Assembly (NCBI RefSeq): GCF_002153425.1
Contig: NZ_KZ119600.1
Location: 4,132,206 to 4,196,205 of the forward strand
Direction: 5' to 3'
Source: Litchfieldia alkalitelluris
Lineage (GTDB): Bacteria; Bacillota; Bacilli; Bacillales; Salisediminibacteriaceae
Length of the DNA stretch: 64,000 bases
Below the pieces are notes generated by a model that made no database searches, was not told the origin of the DNA, and saw nothing but the letters and a program-made list of their open reading frames with translations. This document shows positions 25,669 through 34,434 of this stretch, in pieces (within the stretch, counting starts at the first letter, position 1; the number at the start of each line of letters is the position of its first letter). The translations under genes were made by a program, and so were the position numbers.

Positions 25669-25727
25669 AAAGGCAAACGAGAATCACCCCGTTTGCCTGT
25701 AAACGCAAGAACCGTCCCTGCGTTTAT
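25669..25727. repeat. Hairpin plus REP family A after the Nudix-like gene
   Basis: AGGCAAACG and CGTTTGCCT (25669-25697) form a stem, immediately followed by a REP (GTAAACGCAAGAACCGTCCC, TGCGTTTAT) at 25699-25727. The pair could end transcription of the minus-strand gene. Confidence 0.65.
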
Positions 25728-25739
25728 AATTCCCAATTT

Positions 25740-27092
25740 TTAAAGGTCTTGTAACAACTCCCTTTCTTTAATTAGCTTAGATTCTTTTGCTAAAGCTAAT
25801 AACCCTGCACTACTTGGATACAGTAACTCATCCTCAAGCATTTGAATTAACTTATTCGCTTTCACTAATTGAAAGTCAACACCTTCGAAGTTAACTTTGA
25901 AATTCTTTTTGATAAAATAAGAATTATCTATTACTAACAAAAATGATAATTCCTGTCGTAAGGACATCATGTCGGTAACATTACCTAAGAATTCAAGGTG
26001 TGCTTCTTGATTTTTTAAATACGAATCTAATTCTTCTATAACAGGGTGTTTATGAATAATATCATTTACTTCCCCCTCATCATTAGACTCATAATCCCTT
26101 CCATTAAAAACCTCTTCTAGTAATTCTCTATATAGAGTCAACTCAACATCAAAATTGTCTTCAATAATACCTTTGTTTGTAGTCTCTTCTTTCTCAAAAA
26201 TCTCAAAACCACCAGCAGGTACAATATGCCAGTAATTTGGCTTAATTGCTACCTCTTCCGAACGCTTAATAATCGGAACTCTATACGTTTGTTTCTTTTC
26301 GTCCCAACAAAAAATTATCATTTGAACACTCAGTAAAGAATGTCGGTTTTGCCCTTTCAAAACAACTTCACTATTTGTTTGACCCTCATGTATTTTTGAC
26401 CTATAATGCAGCTTCTTCAAAATTTCGTTCCCTGACTTTTTTACTATGCTTTTATTTCTTTTATACAATCTATAAAGCTCATACTCTAATATGTGACTTG
26501 TTGTAACTGTTTGCTTATATGTACATGCATTTGCTGAAAATCCTAGTATTTCTTGTTTATCATTTAATTTATATTCGTCTAATTCAAAACCAACTAAATT
26601 AGGCTTCTTTATGTTAGCTTTCATGACCTTATAATATTTTGATTGATATTTATCTAATGTACTTTCTTTTACTTGTGGATTTTTTAAAACTGCAATCTTC
26701 TCCATCGTTCCAGAAAGTGGGTATCCTATATGATGAGCTACTCTATGTACAACAGCCAAGTGCGATTTACCAAATAACTTAACCATCTCCAAATCATCAT
26801 ATATCTTTATTAAAACTTTATTTTGCCAATCTGCGAACTTTTCCGTACTGGCTGTTTTATAAAAAATTTCTCTTTCCCTATTATATCTTTGATCTTTATT
26901 CATACCTCGAAAGTATTGAAACAATGGCTTCAGCATATTAAGATCAAATTGGACAATAAAGAATTTATTAATAGCTAAAATCACTGAGACCACTATAATG
27001 ATAGTTCCTACCATTGGGTGAATAGAAAAGATGTACTCCAAAAGGTCCCCAAACACAGGTATTTCATAAAAATACTCCCTAATTGCCTCCAT
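25740..27092 (-). CDS. Membrane-anchored Nudix-like protein
   Basis: About 450 residues. One N-terminal membrane helix (about 25-48, GTIIIVVSVILAI), then a helical soluble region, and a Nudix-type domain near 260-400. The glycine-rich start VPAGGFEIF and the helix LYRELLEEVFNG match the REXXEE part of the Nudix box, but the spacing between them is longer than the canonical 23-residue box. Catalysis is therefore uncertain; it may be a sensor of nucleotides. GAGGAGG precedes ATG 27092. No partner gene was seen; the family was not recognised. Confidence 0.6.
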   Translation of the reverse strand: MEAIREYFYEIPVFGDLLEYIFSIHPMVGTIIIVVSVILAINKFFIVQFDLNMLKPLFQYFRGMNKDQRYNREREIFYKTASTEKFADWQNKVLIKIYDDLEMVKLFGKSHLAVVHRVAHHIGYPLSGTMEKIAVLKNPQVKESTLDKYQSKYYKVMKANIKKPNLVGFELDEYKLNDKQEILGFSANACTYKQTVTTSHILEYELYRLYKRNKSIVKKSGNEILKKLHYRSKIHEGQTNSEVVLKGQNRHSLLSVQMIIFCWDEKKQTYRVPIIKRSEEVAIKPNYWHIVPAGGFEIFEKEETTNKGIIEDNFDVELTLYRELLEEVFNGRDYESNDEGEVNDIIHKHPVIEELDSYLKNQEAHLEFLGNVTDMMSLRQELSFLLVIDNSYFIKKNFKVNFEGVDFQLVKANKLIQMLEDELLYPSSAGLLALAKESKLIKERELLQDL

Positions 27093-27231
27093 ATTTCCTC
27101 CTCTTATCATATTTATTTTATTCATAAAACCATTGTATCATTGAATAGGACTAATCTCCTGTTTTATTTTTTGTAATATTCTAAAAACAAATACCATTAT
27201 CCTATAGCTAACTATCATTTACAACACAATA

Positions 27232-27322
27232 TTAAACCCAGGGACGGTTCTTCCGTTTACAACCGTCGCAATTAACTAAATCTTCTGATCTTCGTGCACT
27301 ACAGAACCGTCCCCATGTTCAG
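27232..27322. repeat. REPIN-like doublet of family A
   Basis: GGGACGGTTCTTCCGTTTAC and ACAGAACCGTCCCCATGTTC in inverted orientation around a linker AACCGTCGCAATTAACTAAA; close to 21077-21166 and 28919-29009. Confidence 0.8.
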
Positions 27323-27357
27323 CCATGTTTACATTGTCATGACCTTTGTCCCCCTCC

Positions 27358-27843
27358 TCACTTCAATTTGTTTAGAAACCCTTCAAAGGAGTTACTAATC
27401 AACTCCAGCTCTTGTTTTTCATGATCCCAAAACTGGACCGTTGGCTCAGCTTTAGCCTTAGCTTCTTCCCCACCTTCAACCTCCGCCTTAGCCTTTTCCT
27501 CCGCCGCCTCCCCATCTGATCCTTCAAACTTAAAACAATAATAATTTCCAAATGGATCGTTGGCAAATGGAACCGTTCTTTCAGGAAGTTGGCCCTCCAG
27601 CCAACTCAACACGTCCATTACTCCACCCTTTGCAGTAGGAACAGCATTTAGAAACGTTTTTATGACTTGTTCCTTACCGGAGACAAGTTGTACTTTATTT
27701 TTGTTTGGCCGCGCCCCGTTATACTCTTTTACGAGTTGACGATAAGCAACGGGTAATGTGACACCTAAATAGTTTTCCAATTTCCCTAGCATCTTGTCTG
27801 TTGCTGGATCCTTCACAAATCCCCACTTCAAATTAGCGTGCAT
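27358..27843 (-). CDS. SMI1/KNR4 (SUKH) immunity protein
   Basis: About 161 residues. The order LGKLENYLGVTLPVAYRQLV, NGARPN, and VPFANDPFGNYYCFKF matches the SUKH fold that neutralises polymorphic-toxin nucleases. An Ala/Glu/Lys-rich insert lies near 115-135. ATG 27843 is chosen because GGAGGTGG sits 5-7 nt before it; longer frames have none. It overlaps the end of the upstream WHH toxin gene by 11 nt, which ties the two together as toxin and immunity. Confidence 0.85.
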   Translation of the reverse strand: MHANLKWGFVKDPATDKMLGKLENYLGVTLPVAYRQLVKEYNGARPNKNKVQLVSGKEQVIKTFLNAVPTAKGGVMDVLSWLEGQLPERTVPFANDPFGNYYCFKFEGSDGEAAEEKAKAEVEGGEEAKAKAEPTVQFWDHEKQELELISNSFEGFLNKLK

Positions 27844-28837
27844 CTGATCCACCTCCCCAAATGGTTCGCCCGCCGCTATGACCCGACTTGGCGTGAATCT
27901 CTTCATCTACTAGCTGAATTCTCCCGAGATCCTCATGATGATGCCACGTAAAACCGTCTGGAGTCTCCCCGGCATAGATTTGCTCGAGCTGCATGCCCGT
28001 AAACTCATTGGCTAAACTAGGATCAGCATTCACCATCTCTACTAATTGTTGATTGGCATAGGAAAAATGAAGGTAATCACTATCTTGATACATCTCTTCA
28101 GGAAGATAGACATCTGCAACGCCCTCAAATACAGGGAAAACACCGACCACTTCCGCGCCATTTTCCAACTCCACCGTTTGTGCTTCATAGAAAACACCCG
28201 TTGTAGGATGGTGTTGCCCATCAAGGTGACTGTTATGCGTCATGAGGAAATCCCCGTCGGTTGCAGCGGATACATCGTCCCCCTCTATAAGGTCAAACAC
28301 CGTTACGGCTACAGCCCCGACAATGATGACCTTTCCAACACCCTTTAAACCAGTTTTAACCACATCATAATCTTTATGATAGAAACCTTTGACCACTGCT
28401 GTACTGTTTTTCAAGGTAAAAGAAGCGGTTTTGACGAAAGCCCCCACTGTCCTTCCCCCTACAGCAGTGAACTCTCCGAAGCCCTCCTTCACTCCGCCAA
28501 AGTCCTTCGTGACCGAACCTTGGAGAGTTTTGTAGACCCCTTGAGCGACCTGACTCCCCGCTTCAGCACTGAATTTGGTGGCCCCATGGAGGGAATCACC
28601 AACCTCCCCCACGTATGGAGTGTTCGTTTTATTAGCTAGGTAATTCAAAGGAATACTAAAACCCTTCCCAACAGTATCCCCCGCTTTTTCACCAAATGAG
28701 TGAAGAGACCCTTTGCCAGTTGTGGTCTTTAACTGCCGATCCTTTTCATCAAAATTAGTGTAGAGCTTCTTGGCCCCTGCTTTCGTTTTCTCTACACCAG
28801 ACTTAACATAACCGAACCACTTATCCTTGCCACTCAT
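27833..28837 (-). CDS. Polymorphic toxin with C-terminal HNH/WHH-type nuclease
   Basis: 334 residues. The C-terminal 50 residues hold GFTWHHHEDLGRIQLVDEEI followed by HAKSGHSGG, the WHH-type HNH nuclease of colicin-like toxins. The N-terminal part (1-190) is Gly/Lys/Val-rich without the LXG helix bundle or a signal peptide, and has one hydrophobic stretch near 172-188. How it is exported is unclear. AAGGGGGG lies 6 nt before ATG 28837. The SUKH immunity gene overlaps its stop. Confidence 0.85.
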   Translation of the reverse strand: MSGKDKWFGYVKSGVEKTKAGAKKLYTNFDEKDRQLKTTTGKGSLHSFGEKAGDTVGKGFSIPLNYLANKTNTPYVGEVGDSLHGATKFSAEAGSQVAQGVYKTLQGSVTKDFGGVKEGFGEFTAVGGRTVGAFVKTASFTLKNSTAVVKGFYHKDYDVVKTGLKGVGKVIIVGAVAVTVFDLIEGDDVSAATDGDFLMTHNSHLDGQHHPTTGVFYEAQTVELENGAEVVGVFPVFEGVADVYLPEEMYQDSDYLHFSYANQQLVEMVNADPSLANEFTGMQLEQIYAGETPDGFTWHHHEDLGRIQLVDEEIHAKSGHSGGRTIWGGGSDAR

Positions 28838-28918
28838 CTTTCGCCCCCCTTAATAGAGAAAATCTCGTGCTGATAATCTAATAGTACTATAAAAAAGAGA
28901 GAGGTTATGTCGAAACAT

Positions 28919-29009
28919 GTAAACGCAGGGACGGTTCTTCCGTTTACAACCGTCGCAATTAACAAAATCTTCTAATCTTTGTAAACGGAAGAACCGTCCC
29001 CATGTTCAG
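28919..29009. repeat. REPIN-like doublet of family A
   Basis: GTAAACGCAGGGACGGTTCT...and...GTAAACGGAAGAACCGTCCC inverted, linker AACCGTCGCAATTAACAAAA. Confidence 0.85.
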
Positions 29010-29030
29010 AATCGCCCCTGCGTTCACTTG

Positions 29031-29142
29031 ATAAGTAGGAAAAATGGAAAATAAATTCAGTTACAATTTTGTGAACTGCAAAGATAGTTTTTGCTTGTTT
29101 TTAAAAATAGTTATGCTTTTTCCACTACTTTTTCCTACTTAT
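29031..29142. promoter_or_regulatory. 14-bp inverted repeat upstream of small genes
   Basis: ATAAGTAGGAAAAA (29031-29044) and TTTTTCCTACTTAT (29129-29142) are exact reverse complements 84 bp apart. They frame an AT-rich stretch just before the small gene at 29181; they could be operator half-sites or ends of a tiny inserted element. Confidence 0.5.
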
Positions 29143-29180
29143 AGTTTGAGGAAGGTTATTAAAAAAGGAGAGTGGTAGAT

Positions 29181-29345
29181 ATGGATACATGGAAACGAGT
29201 CGTTATCAAGGAAGAAAGGAGAACCCCACATAGTAGCTGGATCTGGGATCACATGATACAGTATCTTGTGGATTCATTAAAACTGCAGACGGATTTAAAT
29301 GGACGAGGATACACCCTAAAAGGGAATCGTAAAAGCCTAACGTAA
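29181..29345 (+). CDS. Small protein, unknown
   Basis: 54 residues, start MDTWKRVVIKEERR, basic and soluble. AAAGGAGAG lies about 8 nt before the ATG. No family recognised. A second tiny frame follows. Coding is supported by the ribosome site and position only. Confidence 0.45.
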   Translation: MDTWKRVVIKEERRTPHSSWIWDHMIQYLVDSLKLQTDLNGRGYTLKGNRKSLT

Positions 29346-29369
29346 CTTTCGAAAAAAGGAGGGAACAAA

Positions 29370-29453
29370 ACGAAAATACAAAGAGAAGTAGAAGCGCTTC
29401 TAACGGGAGAAAACGAAGCTCCCAAGGACGAAATGGTCGGAACAATATCATAG
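29370..29453 (+). CDS. Very small frame with apparent ACG start
   Basis: AAAGGAGGGAACAAA precedes ACG 29370, which opens 27 codons (KIQREVEALLTGENEAPKDE after the start) ending at TAG 29451-29453. The spacing would be ideal for an ATG; ACG suggests either a rare start or a gene that lost its start. A hairpin (GGAGAGAA/TTCTCTCC, 29498-29525) follows. Confidence 0.35.
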   Translation, partial: TKIQREVEALLTGENEAPKDEMVGTIS

Positions 29454-29654
29454 ATTATTACAGAATTAAAACAGAAACTAAAACATATAAAAAGGCAGGA
29501 GAGAACCACGCCTCTAATTCTCTCCCGAGAGTCTAAATTCGAATCGACACTTAAGGGGGATGGATAAACAGAACTATGTCAGTCTGTCCAGCGAACGAAT
29601 CTTCGGTCCTTTGTAAACAAAAAGAACCGTCACTGCCTCCACCTCCCACTGTGG

Positions 29655-29690
29655 TCAACACACTGGGACAATGAACCTGTCCCTCCGCCC
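29655..29690. repeat. REP family C palindrome
   Basis: ACACTGGGACAATGAACCTG followed by TCCCTCCG; GGGACA/TGTCCC-type arms. Same family as 32331 and 41470. A decayed family A copy lies at 29612-29640. Confidence 0.65.
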
Positions 29691-29791
29691 TCCTTTTACG
29701 ATATTTTTCAAAGAAAAAATAGCGTAATGATTATAATTAAGGTATTATAGGAAATAATAATAAGATAAAATAGCATTGGAGGTGTTAAGAA

Positions 29792-30895
29792 GTGAAAAAG
29801 CCATATCATTTACCATTCCTCCCCATTACCTTTGATCCAGAGACAGAGCTTTTGTTTTATAAAAAAGTCGTGGAAGCAACTGCAGAATTAGAAAAGTTAA
29901 AACAAAAACTACATAATTCTTTAGTAAAGGAATCTTTTATTTCACTTCTTACACTGCATGAGTCTGTCCAGTCTACAAGAATTGAAGGAACACAAGTCAC
30001 ATTTAGTGAAATGCTTGAGGACAAGGTGGAACAAAAATTAGAGTGGGAAAAGATCGAAGTGAGAAATTATCAAAGTGCACTAAGTATGGGTGTCGAGACG
30101 ATTAAGACAGGATATCCACTAACTGAACGTCTCATTCGTGATATGCATATAAAACTAATGAAAGATGCCCGTGGTTCAACGAGTTCTTCGGGTGCATATA
30201 GAAAAATCCAAAACTTTATCGGCCCAACAAAAAATATAAAAGATGCATCATACATCCCACCTGAACCTCAATTAATGGATGAATATATGTCAAACCTTGA
30301 AAGATATATCAATGGACACCCTTATCAAGATAATGAAGGTGATACACTTCATTCTTTAATAAAAGCTGCCATTATTCATGCTCAATTTGAATCTATTCAC
30401 CCATTCTTAGATGGAAACGGCAGGTTAGGTAGAATATTAATTGTTTTATATCTCCTCCAAACCGAACTAATAGATTCACCATTCTTCTTTTTAAGTGAAG
30501 AGTTAGAAAAAGAGAAATTTAAATATTACGCTATGTTAAATGGCGTTCGCGCAATTGGGCGTAAAGAGCCTGACTGGAAAAGTTGGATTGTATTTTTTCT
30601 AGATGCGACAATACGAATGGCCAAAAACCAGTATAGGAAATTAGATGAGGCTGAGAAACTGTTTAATGAAGGTCTTTCTAAAATAGGGCAACCAGCTACT
30701 AAAAAAGTATGGGGAGCCTTATTTTCAAGTCCAGTCGCAACTGTTCATCAGCTACAAAAGGAAACTGACCTAGCACCTCCAACTATTAGAAAATGTTTGA
30801 AACAATTAGTAGAGTTAAATATGATATTTGGAGATGACAGAAGAAGAAACCGTAGATTTTATCAATATGATTTAATAAGAATTATGTCTGAATAA
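29792..30895 (+). CDS. Fic/DOC family protein, self-inhibited type
   Basis: 367 residues. The Fic core IHPFLDGNGRLGR (about residues 206-218) matches HPFxxGNGRxxR, giving AMP- or other nucleotide-transferase chemistry on protein hydroxyls. An N-terminal STRIEGT (about 58-64) fits the inhibitory motif (S/T)xxxE(G/N), so this is a class II, self-inhibited Fic. The C-terminal 70 residues form a winged-helix-like segment (VHQLQKETDLAPPTIRKCLK). GTG 29792 follows GGAGGTG. Target unknown; a single gene surrounded by REPs. Confidence 0.93.
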   Translation: MKKPYHLPFLPITFDPETELLFYKKVVEATAELEKLKQKLHNSLVKESFISLLTLHESVQSTRIEGTQVTFSEMLEDKVEQKLEWEKIEVRNYQSALSMGVETIKTGYPLTERLIRDMHIKLMKDARGSTSSSGAYRKIQNFIGPTKNIKDASYIPPEPQLMDEYMSNLERYINGHPYQDNEGDTLHSLIKAAIIHAQFESIHPFLDGNGRLGRILIVLYLLQTELIDSPFFFLSEELEKEKFKYYAMLNGVRAIGRKEPDWKSWIVFFLDATIRMAKNQYRKLDEAEKLFNEGLSKIGQPATKKVWGALFSSPVATVHQLQKETDLAPPTIRKCLKQLVELNMIFGDDRRRNRRFYQYDLIRIMSE

Positions 30896-30904
30896 TTAAA
30901 AATA

Positions 30905-30945
30905 TGGGGACGGTTCTTGCGTTTACAAAACGTAAGAATCGCCCC
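30905..30945. repeat. REP family A, two overlapping halves
   Basis: GGGGACGGTTCTTGCGTTTA and AAAACGTAAGAATCGCCCCT, as also at 32164-32210. Confidence 0.65.
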
Positions 30946-31078
30946 TGTTGGTTCTGGTGTAGAAGCTTAGACAAACAAGGACTGTTCCTTTTGAATTCCG
31001 GAACTTGAAACTGAAACAATACAACAATGTCAATATACATGACCACATTATATTTCAAACACAAGAGGAGGAATCATA

Positions 31079-31864
31079 ATGTTAGACTCGTTTTTAGACT
31101 GGCTCACTCAAGCTTCTTGGAAAACCGTTCTCCCTCTCCTACTTCTATTAAACACTTTTATTTTATTGAGCTGTATCATTATTGGAAACAAAATCGTACA
31201 GTGGTTTTACAAGAGAAGAGTTGCCTCCCTTATCACTACCAGACCAACAGAAATCTATTTAGCCATAATGTCTGTTCTACTGAATACAGGTGTAACCGTT
31301 CTAGGTTATTATTTATGGACCAATGGTGTCATAGTTTTGAGCACTAGCTTTGGCTTCTTTAACTGGTTGGATATAATAGTCTTACTCCTCATCATGGATT
31401 TAGCGATGTATATTTTTCATCGCTTTGCACATCACAAAAAAATCTACCCCACTATTCATCGTACCCATCACCGTTTTGAAGATCCTAGACCCATTACGCT
31501 ATTCGCCTTAAATCCACTAGAAAATCTTGGTTTCGGTTTACTTTGGCTCGTTGTCCTAACCATTTATCCTGCCTCTTGGATTGGGATAGCTGGCTATCTC
31601 TTTCTTAATGTTGTATTTGGGCTCATTGGTCACCTCGGAGTTGAGCCTTTTCCTCAGTCATGGGTGAAACACCCAGTACTCAAGTGGATTTCCACAAGTA
31701 CCTATCATGCACAGCATCATCAGCAAGAGCATTACAACTATGGTTTCTACACGATCATTTGGGATCGAATATTTGGCACACTCTCCCCAAATTATCCATC
31801 TCATTTTGGAGAAATAGTGGAGAAAGGGACAGAGGGACCTTGTCCCGATTCCAAGCCCACCTAG
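31079..31864 (+). CDS. Fatty acid hydroxylase / sterol desaturase superfamily protein
   Basis: 261 residues, polytopic. The three histidine boxes of the non-haem di-iron hydroxylases are present: HRFAHHKK (about 118-125), HRTHHRFE (about 132-139) and HAQHHQQEHYNYG (about 217-229). It should oxidise a membrane lipid. GAGGAGG precedes ATG 31079. The last residues KGTEGPCPDSKPT are encoded by a REP-like palindrome (31826-31846), so the tail after SHFGEIVE is probably acquired. Confidence 0.88.
   Translation: MLDSFLDWLTQASWKTVLPLLLLLNTFILLSCIIIGNKIVQWFYKRRVASLITTRPTEIYLAIMSVLLNTGVTVLGYYLWTNGVIVLSTSFGFFNWLDIIVLLLIMDLAMYIFHRFAHHKKIYPTIHRTHHRFEDPRPITLFALNPLENLGFGLLWLVVLTIYPASWIGIAGYLFLNVVFGLIGHLGVEPFPQSWVKHPVLKWISTSTYHAQHHQQEHYNYGFYTIIWDRIFGTLSPNYPSHFGEIVEKGTEGPCPDSKPT
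31826..31846 (+). repeat. REP family C-like palindrome at the 3' end of a gene
   Basis: GGGACAGAGGGACCTTGTCC plus C; read through as the C-terminal tail of the hydroxylase-like protein. Confidence 0.65.
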
Positions 31865-31894
31865 TCCACTCCCTTAACATATGGTATAACGAAA

Positions 31895-32250
31895 AAAAGG
31901 GACAGTCCCTGCTGAGCTACATTTACCATTTACCTACCATTTTTTTATGAAAACAAAGCATTATTCCCTTACAAAGTGTTAGGGGAAAAACTCCTTTTAT
32001 GAGTTGAGTGTTTCATTGTCCCCTCGTTTTCAAAGAAGAAACCCGTTTTAGAAGCGACACTATAAATGAAAGAATTTAACACCAGAGGCCTGCAGTCTAG
32101 TGGTCTTCTAGACTGCAGGCCTCTGGGTAAACGCAGGGACATTCTTGCGTTTACAAGAAAAAAACATGGGGACGGTTCTTGCGTTTACAAAACGCAAGAA
32201 TCGCCCCCATTGGTTAATACTACGTCAAACAGGGACTGACCCTGTTTGAC
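31895..32250. repeat. Composite palindrome element
   Basis: In order: family B piece GGGACAGTCCCTGC, the shared lead ACAAAGC..CCCTTACAAAGTGTTAGGGG, the phrase AGAAGCGACACTATAAATGA, a perfect 19-bp family D hairpin (CCAGAGGCCTGCAGTCTAG, loop TGGTCTT, 32082-32126), a family A REP (32126-32154), a second pair of A halves (32164-32210) and a family B palindrome (32224-32250). It fills the gap between two convergent transcription units and may end both. Confidence 0.8.
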
Positions 32251-32330
32251 CTGCTGGACGTCTCATTGCATGTCATGATGAATCAGCAATAGCTCTTTCT
32301 GACTTAGCAATCCGTCTCCGCGTTCAACAC

Positions 32331-32363
32331 ACTGGGACAAGGAACCTGTCCCTCCGTCCCGTC
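32331..32363. repeat. REP family C palindrome
   Basis: ACACTGGGACAAGGAACCTG then TCCCTCCGTCCC; it lies about 30 bp past the stop of the opuA permease gene. Confidence 0.7.
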
Positions 32364-32390
32364 CCGCCGTCTCCCTCCGTCCCCCGTCAC

Positions 32391-33227
32391 TTAATCTTTC
32401 TTCATCTTTTTAGATATACTTTCTGTCAGACGATCAAGTAAAATGGCTAGAATAACGATTCCTAAACCACCGACAGCACCCATTCCAATGTTAAGTGTCT
32501 GCATGGAGCGTAACACGACGTTTCCAAGACCGCCGCCACCAATCATGGAAGCAATAACGGTCATGGCAAGTGCCATCATGATACATTGATTAACCCCAGC
32601 CATAATGGTTGGTAATGCAAGAGGTAATTGAACATCTTTCAATGTTTGCCAACGACCAGATCCAAATGCTCTCGCGGCTTCTACCATTTCCCCTGATACT
32701 TCACGAATACCTAAAGTAGTTAGTCGGACAGCAGGAGGCATTGCGAAAATCATGATGGCAACTAAAGCAGATACCTTACCCATTCCAAAAAACATGACCG
32801 CAGGAATGAGATAAACAAAGCTAGGTAGTGTTTGCATAAAGTCCATAATAGGCCTCAGAATTCGTTCTACTACCTTACTTTGTGAAGCAAAAATTCCTAA
32901 AGGTATTCCAACTAGTAGTGAAACTGCAGTACCGGATAAGGCTAAAGCAACCGTAGACATAGTAGGCGCCCATATATCTAAACCGGCTGTGAGCAAAAGT
33001 CCTACAAATGCAAAGATAGCCAAACGATAGTTAGCCAACCACCAAACTAATAGTGCAACGACAGTCATAATGACAATTTCAGGTGGCCAAAGCAAAAGAG
33101 TTTCAAAACCATCAATAAGAGTTCCTAGGAATCCACTTGCAGCCCGTAGGAAAGGACTAAGAAAATAGCTTACTCTTTCAAACCCTATATTAATCCAATC
33201 CTCTAGTGGTATGAAAAAATCAATCAT
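32391..33227 (-). CDS. opuAB: Glycine betaine/proline ABC transporter permease
   Basis: About 278 residues with six or more membrane helices. The EAA-type loop GEMVEAARAFGSGRWQTLKD (about 175-195) is the contact for the ATPase. It takes up glycine betaine or related compatible solutes with the ATPase and binding protein encoded just upstream. ATG 33227 is preferred: GGGAGG sits 8 nt before it, inside the end of the ATPase gene, whose stop it overlaps by 8 nt. Confidence 0.93.
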   Translation of the reverse strand: MIDFFIPLEDWINIGFERVSYFLSPFLRAASGFLGTLIDGFETLLLWPPEIVIMTVVALLVWWLANYRLAIFAFVGLLLTAGLDIWAPTMSTVALALSGTAVSLLVGIPLGIFASQSKVVERILRPIMDFMQTLPSFVYLIPAVMFFGMGKVSALVAIMIFAMPPAVRLTTLGIREVSGEMVEAARAFGSGRWQTLKDVQLPLALPTIMAGVNQCIMMALAMTVIASMIGGGGLGNVVLRSMQTLNIGMGAVGGLGIVILAILLDRLTESISKKMKKD

Positions 33228-34416
33228 TGGCATTACCTCCCTCAGCAAGCTTTGCCATGACAGTTCCACGTACAACAATGCCTTTAAATTTGTAATTTTC
33301 ATCTACAACTGCAAGTGGCAAATTTTTACCGGTCATCAGTGTAAACATTTCCTTTAACGGTGTATCCGGTAACGCTGTTGGAATATCCTTTTGAATGATA
33401 GTATCCAGGCTTGTTTCATTTTTTTCAACAGCTGTTAAAGCATCTTCCGCCATCACGATTCCAATCAGTCGGTTCTGTTTATCAACGATGAAAATACTCG
33501 AAATATCATTTTCTTTCATTCTGTGCAACGCCACACGTGGCCCATCTTTTGGATAATGTATAATGGCTGCCGATTTTTTCATAATCATTTCAGCAGTTAG
33601 GACCCTTGATCTGTCAACGTCTTCAACAAACTTTTCCACATATTCAGTAGCTGGGGACATCATAATTTCCTCAGGTGTACCAATTTGAACAATCTCTCCG
33701 TCTTTCATAAGGGCGATACGATCCCCTAATCGAAGTGCTTCATCTAAATCATGTGTAATAAAGATAATTGTTTTTTGGAGTTTATCTTGGAGCTCTAATA
33801 GTTCTGATTGCATGTCTTTTCTGATTAAAGGATCAAGTGCACTAAAGGCCTCATCCATCAGAAGAATATCAGGATCTGTAGCTAATGCACGTGCAAGACC
33901 AACACGTTGTTGCATACCACCACTTAATTTAGAAGGATAATATGTTTCCCAGCCTTTTAAACCAACTGCTTCCAGGGATTCTAGAGCCTTTTTTTCCCTT
34001 TCTTCTTTGACAACACCCATGACCTTTAGTCCGTATGCAGCGTTTTCCAACACTGTATAATGGGGGAAAATGGCAAAGTTTTGAAAAACCATACTTACAT
34101 TTTTCTTACGCAATTCGCTAAGTTCTTGTTTATCCATCTTAGTGATATCTTTATCATTAATTGAAATAGAGCCAGAAGTAGGTTCAATAAGGCGATTAAG
34201 GCAGCGGATAAGTGTAGACTTTCCGCTACCAGATAGGCCCATTACAACAAAGGATTCCCCCGGTTCAACTTCGAATGAAACATTATTTATACCGATTGTT
34301 GTACCCGTTTTTGCCATGATTTCATCTTTTTTATAGCCTTTTTTGACCATTTCAATTGCTCGTTTTGGTTCTTTACCGAAAACTTTGTATAGATTTTCAA
34401 CTTTTATTATCGCCAT
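33220..34416 (-). CDS. opuAA: Glycine betaine/proline ABC transporter ATP-binding protein
   Basis: 398 residues. Walker A GLSGSGKST (about 59-67), Q-loop VFQNFAIFPH, signature LSGGMQQR, Walker B ILLMDEAFSALD and the H-loop ITHDLDEA are all intact. The C-terminal part (about 275-390) is a pair of CBS domains (IHYPKDGPRVALHRMKEND..., TALPDTPLKEMF...), which in OpuA sense ionic strength and gate transport. AAGGGTGA precedes ATG 34416. It is the middle gene of the operon. Confidence 0.96.
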   Translation of the reverse strand: MAIIKVENLYKVFGKEPKRAIEMVKKGYKKDEIMAKTGTTIGINNVSFEVEPGESFVVMGLSGSGKSTLIRCLNRLIEPTSGSISINDKDITKMDKQELSELRKKNVSMVFQNFAIFPHYTVLENAAYGLKVMGVVKEEREKKALESLEAVGLKGWETYYPSKLSGGMQQRVGLARALATDPDILLMDEAFSALDPLIRKDMQSELLELQDKLQKTIIFITHDLDEALRLGDRIALMKDGEIVQIGTPEEIMMSPATEYVEKFVEDVDRSRVLTAEMIMKKSAAIIHYPKDGPRVALHRMKENDISSIFIVDKQNRLIGIVMAEDALTAVEKNETSLDTIIQKDIPTALPDTPLKEMFTLMTGKNLPLAVVDENYKFKGIVVRGTVMAKLAEGGNAND

Positions 34417-34434
34417 TTATGTCACCCTTATTTT

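Noticed and set aside
29206..29509. Minus-strand frames of 81 and 86 codons
   Set aside because: No ribosome site and they oppose a better supported small plus-strand gene.
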